21,457 bases of DNA from SKKC01 sp046542845 (GTDB lineage: Bacteria > Spirochaetota > Spirochaetia > DSM-27196 > SKKC01), in the NCBI GenBank assembly GCA_046542845.1, contig JBKHAN010000051.1, forward strand, positions 1 to 21,457. The letters are read 5' to 3'. A program made the translations under genes and the position numbers. The notes under the pieces are model-generated. The model searched no databases. It had not been told where the DNA came from and saw only the letters and a program-made list of their open reading frames with translations. Positions within the stretch are counted from its first letter, which is position 1, and the number at the start of each line of letters is the position of its first letter. Shown piece after piece: positions 13,460 to 21,208 of this stretch.

Positions 13460-16400
13460 GTGTTTGAGAAGCAGTACACCGTACACGTTATTTCCCACAC
13501 GCATTGGGACCGGGAATGGTACCAGACGCAGCAGCAGTTCCGCATGGGTCTGGTTCGAACCGTCGATACGGTACTGGACTATGTTCGTGAGAATCCGGGA
13601 TTTCGTTGTTTTCTTCTGGACGGACAGGCTATTCTGATAGACGACTATCTTGCCGTCAGACCGGAGAAACGGGAAGAAATACGGAACTGCGTGGCTGAAC
13701 GGCGTCTTTTCATAGGACCCTGGTATACACAGCCTGATGAGTTCCTGGTATCTGCCGAAAGTCTGGTTCGAAACCTGCAGCTTGGTATTCGAACGGCACG
13801 GTCGTATGGCAGGACCATGCGCTTAGGCTGGATCCCTGATACCTTCGGCCATATCGCCCAACTGCCTCAGATTTTGAATGAGTTCGGCATCCGGGCTGCC
13901 GCACTGACCAGGGGAATTGGTGACCAGCTTCCGGAACCTCGAACCGAGTTTCTCTGGCGAAGTCCCAATGGAAGCGAGGTACTGGTTCTGCATCAGATGC
14001 AGGGCTACTTCAGCGCGGGTCTCCTTGCTTTTCCGTTCTTCTGGGGCGATGTATCAAACATCGCGCCTTCGGCTCAGCGCGCAGCGGTGCGGGTATCGCA
14101 GCTGCTTGACTCGCTGAAACAGGCAGCTGGAAGCAACAACCTGGTCTTGTGGAACGGTGCGGATCATATGCCTCCGGAACCGGGTATCGCGGAGACGATA
14201 GACGAGCTCAACGATATAAGTCGCGACTATCACTTTGTCCACAGCGACGCCGAAACGCTTGCCGAAGCGGTACGGGCGGAAGCCACTGACCTGCCGGTCG
14301 TGCAGGGCGAGCTTCGCGGGAGCCGCTACCACCCGCTTCTCTACTCCATTCTGTCGACCCGAACGTATCTCAAGCAGCGAAACAGCGCCATACAGCGGCT
14401 GCTCGAGCGCTATACCGAACCGATATCGGCGCTCGCCTCCATTGTCCCCCGCGAGGATCTGTCTCCCGGAGCAGCAGCGCGGTATCGCTACCCTGCTTCC
14501 GAGCTCCGCGAGGCATGGAAGCTGCTCCTGCAGAATCACGGGCACGACAGCATTGGTGGATGCAGCATTGATCAGGTTCACCGGGAAATGATTACGCGCT
14601 TTGACCAGAGCGAACAGATTGCCTTCCGTATCGCCTTCGAATCCCTGAAGCACCTGGCCGGGGTTCTTGATACGACCTGGGCTCCCGACGACGCGCCCAT
14701 GTGTGTCTGTTACAATCCCTCGGATCGCCAGCGGTATCGGGTCGTACGACACGCGTTTCGCTCGGCGCGACGTATTGGTGAAGCGATTGCCGTGCGAGAC
14801 CGGAACGGCTCACATCTTGCCGCGCAACTTCTGGCACATGAAGAGCACAGCCACGGCTGGCTCGACCGGGATACGACGGTGGCAGGGTGCCTCAGCAACC
14901 TCGCGTGGTGGCAGGAAGTTCTGAAGCGAATGGACGAACTCGACGTCGCGGCTTTCGATATCGAGACGCGCCCGAACGAGGGGATTACCCTTCGTCTGTA
15001 CCTCTCGGATTATGGCGGTATTGAAACGGGTACTCTTTCACGTCTCGAGGAGCAGCTGCACGCGTTCGACCATAACGCCCCGGTAACGCTTAGAGCTACG
15101 TACGTCCGCCACGAGATCGCGTTTGCGGCATTACTCGACCCGGTAAGCTATAGTGCGTTCGCGATTACCTCCTCTGATTCCGGGAACAACCTCCGTTCGG
15201 AGTCGTCCGAAGAGAAGGCGTTGGTTCGATATCACGACGGGAGGCCCTCTCTTGTGTGGAGTGGAGGAACCATCGAAGTCGAGGATACCGGCAGTCTCAG
15301 GCTGACAACACTGGATGGTTCTGTGTACGCGGGCCTGGCGCAATTGGTCGACCAGGGCGACGGTGGGGATACGTACGACTTTTCTCCGGTCGGACCCGAA
15401 CGCGCCCTTGTACTTGAAGACGAGCCGGTCATCGAAGTGCTCCAGCACGGTCCGGTTATTGCGAGCCTCGAAGTACGATTCGAGTCGCGACTGCCGGCGT
15501 GGCTCGAAAGCGACCGCGACAGGCGGAGCCTTGCGACGGTAAATGTTGCCGTACGCATGTGCGTTACGGTGGAGGCCATGAGCGATATTGTCCGCGTGAG
15601 GACACGCATAGATAACGCGGTATGGGATCACCGCGTGCGCGCGCTCTTTCCGTATCGACCCGTTGTTTCGGCTCCGAATCCCTCGAACGACCAAAGCCCG
15701 TGCCTCTGGGTGGACGCTCCCTTCGCCGTCGAACGTCGACAGCTTCGGCCGTCCGGTGGTGCAGACTGGGAGCAGCAACCGGCCTCGATACAACCGCACC
15801 TGAACTGGGTCGGTCTTGGAAGCGACACGTCAGCCGTCGCTGTCGTCTCAGATGGGCTTCACGAACACGAGATTGTCGACACCCCGTTCGGACAGGCGAT
15901 AGCGCTCACGCTGCTTCGATCGGTTGGATGGCTGTCACGTGGTGATCTTTCGACCAGGGAAGGGCAGGCCGGACCCATGATCGAAACGCCTGAGGCACAG
16001 TGCATCGGGACCGGTGAATTCGAGTACGGCTTTCGTGTATTCAGGAGTGAAAAAGAGCTGCGATCGTGTACAGCTGAATTGTCGGATGCTCAGTTAAAGC
16101 CGTTCACCGTTGCGACGGAGAATACGCCCGAACGACTCGCAGAAGAAGCGCGGCGAATGCGCGCGCAGTACGACCGCACGAGGTGCAGCTATATCAGTCT
16201 CGATAATACGGATTTCGTGCTTACCGCGTGCACCAAGGCGACCAATGCACCGGGACTTATGGTCGTGCGGTTTTTCAATAGCCGCAACGAACACGTTTCC
16301 CAGACGCTTTCGGTAGCGCCGTTTGTGACGGCGTGCAATCGGGCATTCCTCAGCGAGGATCCGATCGAACGTCTGCGCATCGTGGACGGCCACATTACGG

Positions 16401-16462
16401 TAAGCGCGGACCCGTTTCAGATCGTGACCCTGCTCCTGAGACACCAGGGCGTGTCGGCATGA
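13460..16462 (+). CDS. Glycoside hydrolase family 38 alpha-mannosidase, cytoplasmic
   Basis: This 1000-residue enzyme starts with the GH38 motif 'HVISHTHWDREW'; by family analogy His15 and Asp17 bind zinc. Asp127 in 'GWIPDTFGHIAQLPQIL' is the expected nucleophile and zinc ligand. 'LWNGADHMPPEP' and 'NHGHDSIGGCSIDQVH' (His362 expected as the fourth ligand) follow. The rest, about 480-1000, is the beta-rich C-terminal part. GH38 enzymes remove alpha-mannose with retention; bacterial ones act on free oligosaccharides or compounds such as mannosylglycerate. No signal peptide is seen, so hydrolysis follows import by the ABC system upstream. The GTG start lacks a Shine-Dalgarno sequence and probably relies on coupling with the permease stop. 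It is somewhat longer than many bacterial members. Confidence 0.93.
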   Translation: MFEKQYTVHVISHTHWDREWYQTQQQFRMGLVRTVDTVLDYVRENPGFRCFLLDGQAILIDDYLAVRPEKREEIRNCVAERRLFIGPWYTQPDEFLVSAESLVRNLQLGIRTARSYGRTMRLGWIPDTFGHIAQLPQILNEFGIRAAALTRGIGDQLPEPRTEFLWRSPNGSEVLVLHQMQGYFSAGLLAFPFFWGDVSNIAPSAQRAAVRVSQLLDSLKQAAGSNNLVLWNGADHMPPEPGIAETIDELNDISRDYHFVHSDAETLAEAVRAEATDLPVVQGELRGSRYHPLLYSILSTRTYLKQRNSAIQRLLERYTEPISALASIVPREDLSPGAAARYRYPASELREAWKLLLQNHGHDSIGGCSIDQVHREMITRFDQSEQIAFRIAFESLKHLAGVLDTTWAPDDAPMCVCYNPSDRQRYRVVRHAFRSARRIGEAIAVRDRNGSHLAAQLLAHEEHSHGWLDRDTTVAGCLSNLAWWQEVLKRMDELDVAAFDIETRPNEGITLRLYLSDYGGIETGTLSRLEEQLHAFDHNAPVTLRATYVRHEIAFAALLDPVSYSAFAITSSDSGNNLRSESSEEKALVRYHDGRPSLVWSGGTIEVEDTGSLRLTTLDGSVYAGLAQLVDQGDGGDTYDFSPVGPERALVLEDEPVIEVLQHGPVIASLEVRFESRLPAWLESDRDRRSLATVNVAVRMCVTVEAMSDIVRVRTRIDNAVWDHRVRALFPYRPVVSAPNPSNDQSPCLWVDAPFAVERRQLRPSGGADWEQQPASIQPHLNWVGLGSDTSAVAVVSDGLHEHEIVDTPFGQAIALTLLRSVGWLSRGDLSTREGQAGPMIETPEAQCIGTGEFEYGFRVFRSEKELRSCTAELSDAQLKPFTVATENTPERLAEEARRMRAQYDRTRCSYISLDNTDFVLTACTKATNAPGLMVVRFFNSRNEHVSQTLSVAPFVTACNRAFLSEDPIERLRIVDGHITVSADPFQIVTLLLRHQGVSA

Positions 16463-17124
16463 GCCGCACTGCAATCCTGTTTGACCTTGACGGTACGCTT
16501 ACAGACCCCTTTGAGGGTATAACCCGGTGTCTGCAGCACGCCCTGCGATGCTGTGGCATTGTTGAACCTCCGCTCCAGTCAACGCTCGCACGGTACATAG
16601 GGCCGCCACTACCAGAAGCTTTTCGCGAACTGCTACCCCAATCGGATGTCGCTTTAGTCGAGCGGGCAATCGGTTATTATCGAGACCGCTTTACCGAAGT
16701 CGGTTTGTACGAAAACACCGTATATCCTGGTATTCCGGAGGCCCTGGCCGACCTGTTCTCCGAGGGGGCGTGCCTGTACGTGGCGACATCCAAGCCTGTT
16801 GATTTCGCCAGGCGCATCGTCGACCACTTTCAGTTGCACACCCTGTTTCGCGCAGTCCATGGGTCAGAGCTTGACGGGACGCGATCGGGAAAGGCAGATC
16901 TGATCGCCTACGTTCTTCGCCAGCACGGTCTGAACGCCGATACCTGCATCATGGTCGGTGACAGGATGCACGATATGGCCGGTGCACAGGCATGCGGCAT
17001 TCGAGCTATCGGCGCACTTTGGGGTTATGGCTCTCGCGCAGAGCTGGAACAGGCTGGAGCGACCGCACTGTGCGACCGCCCCGAGAATCTTGCATCGGTG
17101 GTCAACGCGCTTGCCGGAAACTGA
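16459..17124 (+). CDS. HAD-superfamily phosphatase (Gph/YjjG-like)
   Basis: This 221-residue cytosolic hydrolase has all four HAD motifs: Asp9 and Asp11 in 'ILFDLDGTLTD', Thr110/Ser111 in 'YVATSKP', Lys145 in 'RSGKADLI', and Asp168/Asp172 in 'MVGDRMHDMAGAQACGI'. A small helical C1 cap sits at about 17-85, as in phosphoglycolate phosphatase and pyrimidine nucleotidase relatives. It probably dephosphorylates a sugar phosphate or similar small molecule. The ATG overlaps the stop of the mannosidase (ATGA), showing tight coupling. The substrate is unknown; its place in the operon suggests a product of mannoside breakdown or a phosphorylated dead-end metabolite. Confidence 0.88.
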   Translation: MSRTAILFDLDGTLTDPFEGITRCLQHALRCCGIVEPPLQSTLARYIGPPLPEAFRELLPQSDVALVERAIGYYRDRFTEVGLYENTVYPGIPEALADLFSEGACLYVATSKPVDFARRIVDHFQLHTLFRAVHGSELDGTRSGKADLIAYVLRQHGLNADTCIMVGDRMHDMAGAQACGIRAIGALWGYGSRAELEQAGATALCDRPENLASVVNALAGN

Positions 17125-17139
17125 ATTCCACCGTAGGCT
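17111..17139 (+). promoter_or_regulatory. Possible internal promoter for the PfkB gene
   Basis: TTGCCG (17111-17116), a 17-nt spacer and TAGGCT (17134-17139). The -35 lies within the end of the HAD gene. The predicted start is 17146, leaving a 5-nt leader before the ATG at 17151. Confidence 0.4.
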
Positions 17140-17150
17140 TTCATGCAACC

Positions 17151-18296
17151 ATGCGTATCTACCATTCAATACAGGAACTGTCCACCTTAGTCCCGGCGTT
17201 TGAAACGACTCTTTCGAGTGCACACGCGAAACACCTTCAGGGACTCTGCGGGTTTGACGGCTTTGTTGATACCTTTGTCCGAATGAATCGCCCGGCTTCC
17301 ATGGCCGAGTTCGGCCCCAAAATCGCCCAGGCGGCAGGAATTGCGGCTTCGTACTCGGTCACCCACGAGGGCGATCGCTTCGGTGGCAACGGCCCGCTCT
17401 TCGTGAGCGCACTCCATGACCTGTTCGGCGGGCACATTGATCTGCACTATGCCGGTGGTGTCGGCGCACGCGAAATGGAGCCGCTGTTCGCCGAGGCGCT
17501 TAAGCCGAGACTCAAAGCCGTGTACCCCATGGCGCCTCCGGCACATACGGACTGCCTTGAGTTTACCGACGGCAAGGTCATGCTCAACGATTTCGGTCCC
17601 TGCGGAGACATTACCCTTGCCCGACTGCTTGAGGTAATGGGCGAGGCAGAGTACCAGAGGATCGTCGACGCGGCGGACTTTATTGTTGCGGTGAACTGGG
17701 GCAAGCTGCCTCACGTCGGCGAAATCTGGGCAGACATCGCGTATCGCCGTGCTCGCGGGCCCCAGGCCGGAACTCGAGTGCCGTTTTTTATGGATCTCGC
17801 CGAGTTCGAGCATCGGCCTGCCGACGATGTTGAACAGCTTCTGGCCCTGCTTCCCCGCATTACCGAGGTCTTTTCCAGCATTCTGAGCTTCAATCTCAAA
17901 GAAGCGTGGCAGATGGGTGAGACCCTCGGAGGCGGTTTCACCGGTCGGAAGCAGCCGGAGGCGGTCGCCGAACTCGCGGCATTCTTAAAGGAGCACATAC
18001 AGGTTGATCGCGTTGTCATACACCCTAACAGCGGTGCCGCCTGTGCAAGCGACGACGGTGTCGTCTATGTCGCTGGTCCGTACTGTGAGAACCCCCTGAT
18101 TTCGACCGGAGCAGGAGACAACTTCGGTGCCGGGTGTCTGTCAGGTTACCTCATGGGGCTCGACGATACAGGCATGCTTCTCGCGGGGAACGCCGCAAGC
18201 GGGTTTTACGTTCGCAGTGGTCGATCTGCGACATTCACCGACCTGCTTGGTCTGGTCAAGCGTTGGCAGGAGGGAACACTTCCCGAGCGATTGTAG
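17151..18296 (+). CDS. PfkB-family carbohydrate kinase
   Basis: This 381-residue cytosolic kinase has the ribokinase/PfkB fold. The sugar-site glycines are at 78-79 ('GDRFGGNGPLFVSAL'). The C-terminal PfkB signature is 'ISTGAGDNFGAGCLSGYL', with Asp323 as expected base in the anion-hole GAGD. The family uses ATP to phosphorylate a sugar or sugar derivative. The protein is longer than ribokinase (about 310) and starts with an unusual 'LCGFDGFVDTF' motif, so it is a divergent branch whose substrate I cannot name. The ATG at 17151 is chosen over an upstream in-frame start at 16992, which would lie inside the HAD gene. No Shine-Dalgarno sequence is visible; a promoter-like pair fits a nearly leaderless mRNA, besides read-through from the operon. 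Confidence 0.85.
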   Translation: MRIYHSIQELSTLVPAFETTLSSAHAKHLQGLCGFDGFVDTFVRMNRPASMAEFGPKIAQAAGIAASYSVTHEGDRFGGNGPLFVSALHDLFGGHIDLHYAGGVGAREMEPLFAEALKPRLKAVYPMAPPAHTDCLEFTDGKVMLNDFGPCGDITLARLLEVMGEAEYQRIVDAADFIVAVNWGKLPHVGEIWADIAYRRARGPQAGTRVPFFMDLAEFEHRPADDVEQLLALLPRITEVFSSILSFNLKEAWQMGETLGGGFTGRKQPEAVAELAAFLKEHIQVDRVVIHPNSGAACASDDGVVYVAGPYCENPLISTGAGDNFGAGCLSGYLMGLDDTGMLLAGNAASGFYVRSGRSATFTDLLGLVKRWQEGTLPERL

Positions 18297-18308
18297 CCGA
18301 TGATCGCG

Positions 18309-18337
18309 TTGACAAAGCATTTTTCGACCGATATAGT
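18309..18337 (+). promoter_or_regulatory. Strong promoter of the tRNA operon
   Basis: TTGACA (18309-18314), a 17-nt spacer and TATAGT (18332-18337): a perfect -35 and a near-perfect -10. The predicted start is near 18344. A small hairpin, CTCGG (18343-18347) with CCGAG (18352-18356), lies in the leader. Confidence 0.8.
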
Positions 18338-18367
18338 TGTGCCTCGGTTTGCCGAGTGACAGACATT

Positions 18368-18452
18368 GGAGAGATGTCAGAGTGGTCGAATGAGGCGGTC
18401 TTGAAAACCGTTGAGCCGCAAGGCTCCGTGGGTTCGAATCCCACTCTCTCCG
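18368..18452 (+). tRNA. tRNA-Ser (anticodon UGA)
   Basis: The acceptor stem GGAGAGA (18368-18374) pairs with TCTCTCC (18445-18451), with discriminator G at 18452. The anticodon loop CTTGAAA carries TGA at 18402-18404. A long variable arm ('GAGCCGCAAGGCTC') is as expected for serine tRNAs, and the T arm is GTGGG-TTCGAAT-CCCAC. The 3' CCA is not encoded. It reads UCN codons. Confidence 0.95.
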
Positions 18453-18474
18453 TGGAGTCCCGTAGGTGCCGATC

Positions 18475-18486
18475 GCCCCGCGGGGC
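18475..18486. repeat. 12-bp palindrome between two tRNA genes
   Basis: GCCCCG and CGGGGC abut as a perfect palindrome in the spacer between the serine tRNAs. It may form a hairpin that guides processing of the precursor; it lacks a T-run. Confidence 0.4.
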
Positions 18487-18511
18487 AGACAGTGTAGCTC
18501 CAAATATACGT

Positions 18512-18599
18512 GGAGAGGTGCGAGAGTGGTTGAATCGGGCTCCCTGCTAAGGAGTTGTGCTCTAACCGGGTACCGAGGGTTCGAATCCCTCCCTCTCCG
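18512..18599 (+). tRNA. tRNA-Ser (anticodon GCU)
   Basis: The acceptor GGAGAGG (18512-18518) pairs with CCTCTCC (18592-18598), with discriminator G at 18599. The loop carries GCT at 18546-18548, which reads AGC/AGU. A long variable arm is present and CCA is not encoded. The 5' part resembles the preceding serine tRNA. Confidence 0.95.
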
Positions 18600-18604
18600 C
18601 TCCA

Positions 18605-18678
18605 GTGCCCATAGCTCAGCTGGATAGAGCGTCAGGTTGCGGACCTGAAGGTCGGAGGTTCGAGTCCTCTTGGGCACG
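18605..18678 (+). tRNA. tRNA-Arg (anticodon GCG)
   Basis: The acceptor GTGCCCA (18605-18611) pairs with TGGGCAC (18671-18677), discriminator G. The anticodon stem TCAGG/CCTGA encloses TTGCGGA, giving anticodon GCG at 18639-18641 for CGC/CGU codons. A20 in the D loop (GGATAG) and C35 are arginine identity elements. Bacteria usually use ACG here, edited to inosine, so GCG is noteworthy. CCA is not encoded. Confidence 0.9.
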
Positions 18679-18715
18679 TAGCGCCGTTAGAGAACGGATC
18701 GGTAGATCTGCACAT

Positions 18716-18751
18716 GCGCCTTCGAGCCTTCAGGCTTCGAGGCGCTTTTTT
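18716..18751 (+). terminator. Intrinsic terminator of the tRNA operon
   Basis: GCGCC (18716-18720) pairs with GGCGC (18741-18745), and AGCC with GGCT near the TTCA loop. The inner four pairs hold one C-C mismatch and G-T wobbles. Six T follow (18746-18751). Confidence 0.85.
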
Positions 18752-18768
18752 ATGCCTATGGGGATTTC

Positions 18769-19236
18769 CTATAGCTCTCCGGCAGCGAGTCGCTCGAAGG
18801 TCTCCCGAAGATCATCCGGGTGTTGATCACCCGTCTGTCGCTCGACAAGATTTCCGTCCCCGTCGAACAGCAACAGCGTGATGCGGCCGGCGTTGTAACG
18901 CCGGGCAAACGCGGCACCGACTTCGGTGTGCAGTTCCGCTACGCGAACGTGAAGCTCCTCCTCGTCAAAATCTCTCCGAACCTCCTGCACCGAGCCCAGG
19001 AGACTCGTACACACCGGGCACGCTCGGTCATGAACCTGTACGACCGTCGGGGTTCCTGACCCGACCACCGAAAGATTCCGAAACGAACGCGCCTGTAGCT
19101 GCTGTGCAAGGACGACGGTTCCTGCCGTCAGTACGATCACGGCGACAAAACCTCCGATCATGAGTCGTGTGTGCCGTCGTTTACGCGCCTGCTTTTCTGC
19201 TTTGCGAGCCGTTTTGCTCTTCCGTGTGCTGTTCAT
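18769..19236 (-). CDS. Membrane-anchored thioredoxin-fold protein
   Basis: This 155-residue protein has a very basic cytoplasmic N-terminus (residues 1-24, mostly Lys/Arg) and one membrane segment at about 25-45. Its periplasmic thioredoxin-like domain carries Cys73-Pro-Val-Cys76 in 'VVQVHDRACPVCTSLLGSV'. 'AGRITLLLFDGDGNLVERQT' corresponds to the strand-turn region near the usual cis-proline, but there Ile-Thr stands where Thr-Pro is expected; so activity is uncertain. It may reduce or oxidise thiols of an envelope protein, possibly the receptor encoded upstream. AGGAGT just before the ATG is a good Shine-Dalgarno sequence. It starts 26 nt after the 7TM gene's stop and is probably the last gene of that operon. 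Confidence 0.78.
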   Translation of the reverse strand: MNSTRKSKTARKAEKQARKRRHTRLMIGGFVAVIVLTAGTVVLAQQLQARSFRNLSVVGSGTPTVVQVHDRACPVCTSLLGSVQEVRRDFDEEELHVRVAELHTEVGAAFARRYNAGRITLLLFDGDGNLVERQTGDQHPDDLRETFERLAAGEL

Positions 19237-19262
19237 GAGTACTCCTTTCGACTGCGCAACCG

Positions 19263-20825
19263 CTATTCCCGCAGTATGGCACGCGACAATTCGGTTCGGT
19301 TGCTCGAACGCGTCTTTTTGAAGATTCTATACATGTGCGTCCGCACTGTCCCCTCCGAGATAAACAGGATTGCAGCAATCTCTTTATTGCTGAGACCCTG
19401 AGCCGCAAGTGAGGCGATCTGTTGTTCACGCTCAGTAAGCCCGAACTGTTTCCCGGCAGTTCTACGTCCGGTCTCGGCCCCGTCGGATTTCAAGGTCTCA
19501 CCCGGCTCCGGACATCCTTGCAGGGAGACTCGGCCGGTTGCCGCCGCTTCGCGCGTTGCCGCACCAAACAGACCCTCGGATACCCTGAACAGCAGGAGCG
19601 TTGACGCGATCAGCACCACCAGCAGCGTCGCAGCATTGAACAGGATCTGACCGGAAGTCTCAGCTGCCGGTGGAGACGAAAAGAACCCGAGAATGAACCC
19701 GAACGGCAGATTATCTCGAGAAATAATCAGTTCCGAATAGTGAGCCCACTCGGTGACCACTATTCCAAGGATAACCGCGATGGCAAGGAGCCCGCGCCGC
19801 GCATCCCGGTTTCCGCTGAATGAAACCTGTGTCAGGCGGACAAGGGGCCAGATCATCGCAAGAACTGCGACCAACACGAAGAGGTTAACGATGGTACTGT
19901 ACCACTCCGGACCGAAGCCGAGCAGGAGCGCGGTAAAGGCGCCGATAAGCACGGTTACCACCGTACCGTAGTGTGGCCACAGTATCCTTGGAAATGCTTC
20001 ATGCAAGGCGAGTGCAAAAAACGCAATGATTGCGTGATTCATCAGATATTCCAGAGTGATGATTGTATGCCACGGGAATCCAGGAAAAATACGCGTAAAG
20101 AGGATACTGCCCAGGGTCGGGATGCGGACCGTTACTGCCAGAAAAAACAGCGCAAGATAGAGCGGTTCACGCGATTTTCTGCTTCCAAGGAAAAAGATAA
20201 TGCCGTTGTACAGCGCAAAGCAGAGACAGAACCCCAGCAGCAGGATGTCATAGCCGATATCGAGGACATCCTTGGCACCGATGCGCTCGGCACTACCAAT
20301 CCAGATCGGCCGCCACATGCCACCGACGCGATGATGGTAGTTGGAGACGAAAAGTGTGAGGTCAAGGATACCGGCCGGCGCGAGAAAATACGGGCTGCGA
20401 ACGGCCCGGTACGGCACGCTCGTATCCCGGCTGGATCCGACCGTACCCATACGTGTCAGCCGGTCCCCGTTCGCCCACAGTTCGTAGGCCGTCGACGCGG
20501 GTTCTATCCAGAATCGGCCCGTGTTCATCCCGGGCGGAAGCAGGACGCGTACACGGAATGTTGCGTGTCCGTAACCACCCGCGGGCATGTCTCGACCATC
20601 ACTGTTGTTCCACGTCCCCGGCATCTCGAACCGGTCTCTACGTCGCCAGTCGCGATCCCCGGGCGTCAGTGTATCCCACGCTACGTCCCAGTCTCCGACA
20701 AGCGCTCGCAAGCCTTCTTCTGGATCCCAGTTCCTCAGATCAATGACTGCGTGTTCCTGTGCGTTTCCCGCACCAAGGGAACAGAACAGCAGTGCAATGA
20801 CCACAGGCAATCCGGAACGGGTCAC
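19263..20825 (-). CDS. 7TMR-DISM receptor fused to a LuxR-type DNA-binding domain
   Basis: This 520-residue protein has three parts. Residues 1-22 are a signal peptide. Residues 25-185 form an extracytoplasmic beta-sandwich of the DISMED/galactose-binding type ('GDWDVAW', 'MPGTWNN', 'YELWANGDRL', 'LTLFVSNYHHRVGGM'). Residues about 190-425 contain seven membrane helices of the 7TMR-DISM family ('GFCLCFALYNGIIFFLGSRK' is typical). After a linker, residues 460-520 are a LuxR/GerE helix-turn-helix: 'LTEREQQIASLAAQGLSNKE' followed by 'IAAILFISEGTVRTHMYRIF'. It would sense a ligand outside and bind DNA from the membrane, a one-component system. DISM receptors usually carry kinase or cyclase domains. 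The GTG start has GGGAG 8 nt upstream and lies 19 nt after the previous stop. Confidence 0.88.
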   Translation of the reverse strand: MTRSGLPVVIALLFCSLGAGNAQEHAVIDLRNWDPEEGLRALVGDWDVAWDTLTPGDRDWRRRDRFEMPGTWNNSDGRDMPAGGYGHATFRVRVLLPPGMNTGRFWIEPASTAYELWANGDRLTRMGTVGSSRDTSVPYRAVRSPYFLAPAGILDLTLFVSNYHHRVGGMWRPIWIGSAERIGAKDVLDIGYDILLLGFCLCFALYNGIIFFLGSRKSREPLYLALFFLAVTVRIPTLGSILFTRIFPGFPWHTIITLEYLMNHAIIAFFALALHEAFPRILWPHYGTVVTVLIGAFTALLLGFGPEWYSTIVNLFVLVAVLAMIWPLVRLTQVSFSGNRDARRGLLAIAVILGIVVTEWAHYSELIISRDNLPFGFILGFFSSPPAAETSGQILFNAATLLVVLIASTLLLFRVSEGLFGAATREAAATGRVSLQGCPEPGETLKSDGAETGRRTAGKQFGLTEREQQIASLAAQGLSNKEIAAILFISEGTVRTHMYRIFKKTRSSNRTELSRAILRE

Positions 20826-20844
20826 TCAGATGGCTCCCTTGACT

Positions 20845-21171
20845 CTACGAGCCGGTCACGATGAGCTTCGGTCGTGGAGCGCTTTCGTCAACCCTGTACA
20901 CCGAGACGGTCTTCAGATCTGCAAGACGTTTTGTATCCTGGACGCTGAGGTGAATCTCGCCGTTCGTGATCTCATTCTTCAGGTGCAGTGTCGCTGCTGC
21001 GGCACGAGCGTCTGCATATCCAACCGGGTCAACATTGGTTCCGATGACAACATCCACTTCATACAGCGTGGTCATGAGCCCGAGATCAAACCCGTCGTTC
21101 GGGTTCATGTGTATCGTACCCTCGCGAAGCGCCGTATTGCCGCACACCTTCAGCGAACCTGTCTTACCCAT
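20845..21171 (-). CDS. Hypothetical small protein, first gene of the receptor operon
   Basis: I do not recognise this 108-residue protein. It has no signal peptide or membrane segment. The sequence alternates short strands ('LYEVDVVIGTNVDPVGYAD', 'TLHLKNEITNGEIHLSV', 'LKTVSVYRVDE'), suggesting a small beta-rich fold. GGGAG lies 6 nt before the ATG. A strong promoter sits upstream and the 7TM-LuxR gene starts 19 nt after its stop, so the two are co-transcribed. It could be a partner of the receptor, but nothing in the sequence proves it. Confidence 0.7.
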   Translation of the reverse strand: MGKTGSLKVCGNTALREGTIHMNPNDGFDLGLMTTLYEVDVVIGTNVDPVGYADARAAAATLHLKNEITNGEIHLSVQDTKRLADLKTVSVYRVDESAPRPKLIVTGS

Positions 21172-21208
21172 GATCCTCTCCCGTCCGAACGAATTTTCCT
21201 ACGAGCGA

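Noticed and set aside
12571..13545. 324-codon minus-strand open frame across the second permease
   Set aside because: It lies opposite a clear ABC permease and the composition is the charged pattern of an antisense frame.
18512..18599. A recent tandem duplication of the first serine tRNA
   Set aside because: The two share acceptor and D-arm features common to all serine tRNAs but differ in anticodon, variable arm and T arm; they are separate isoacceptors.
19971..20864. 297-codon plus-strand open frame opposite the 7TM-LuxR gene
   Set aside because: The minus-strand protein has a signal peptide, seven helices and a LuxR domain; this frame has none of these.
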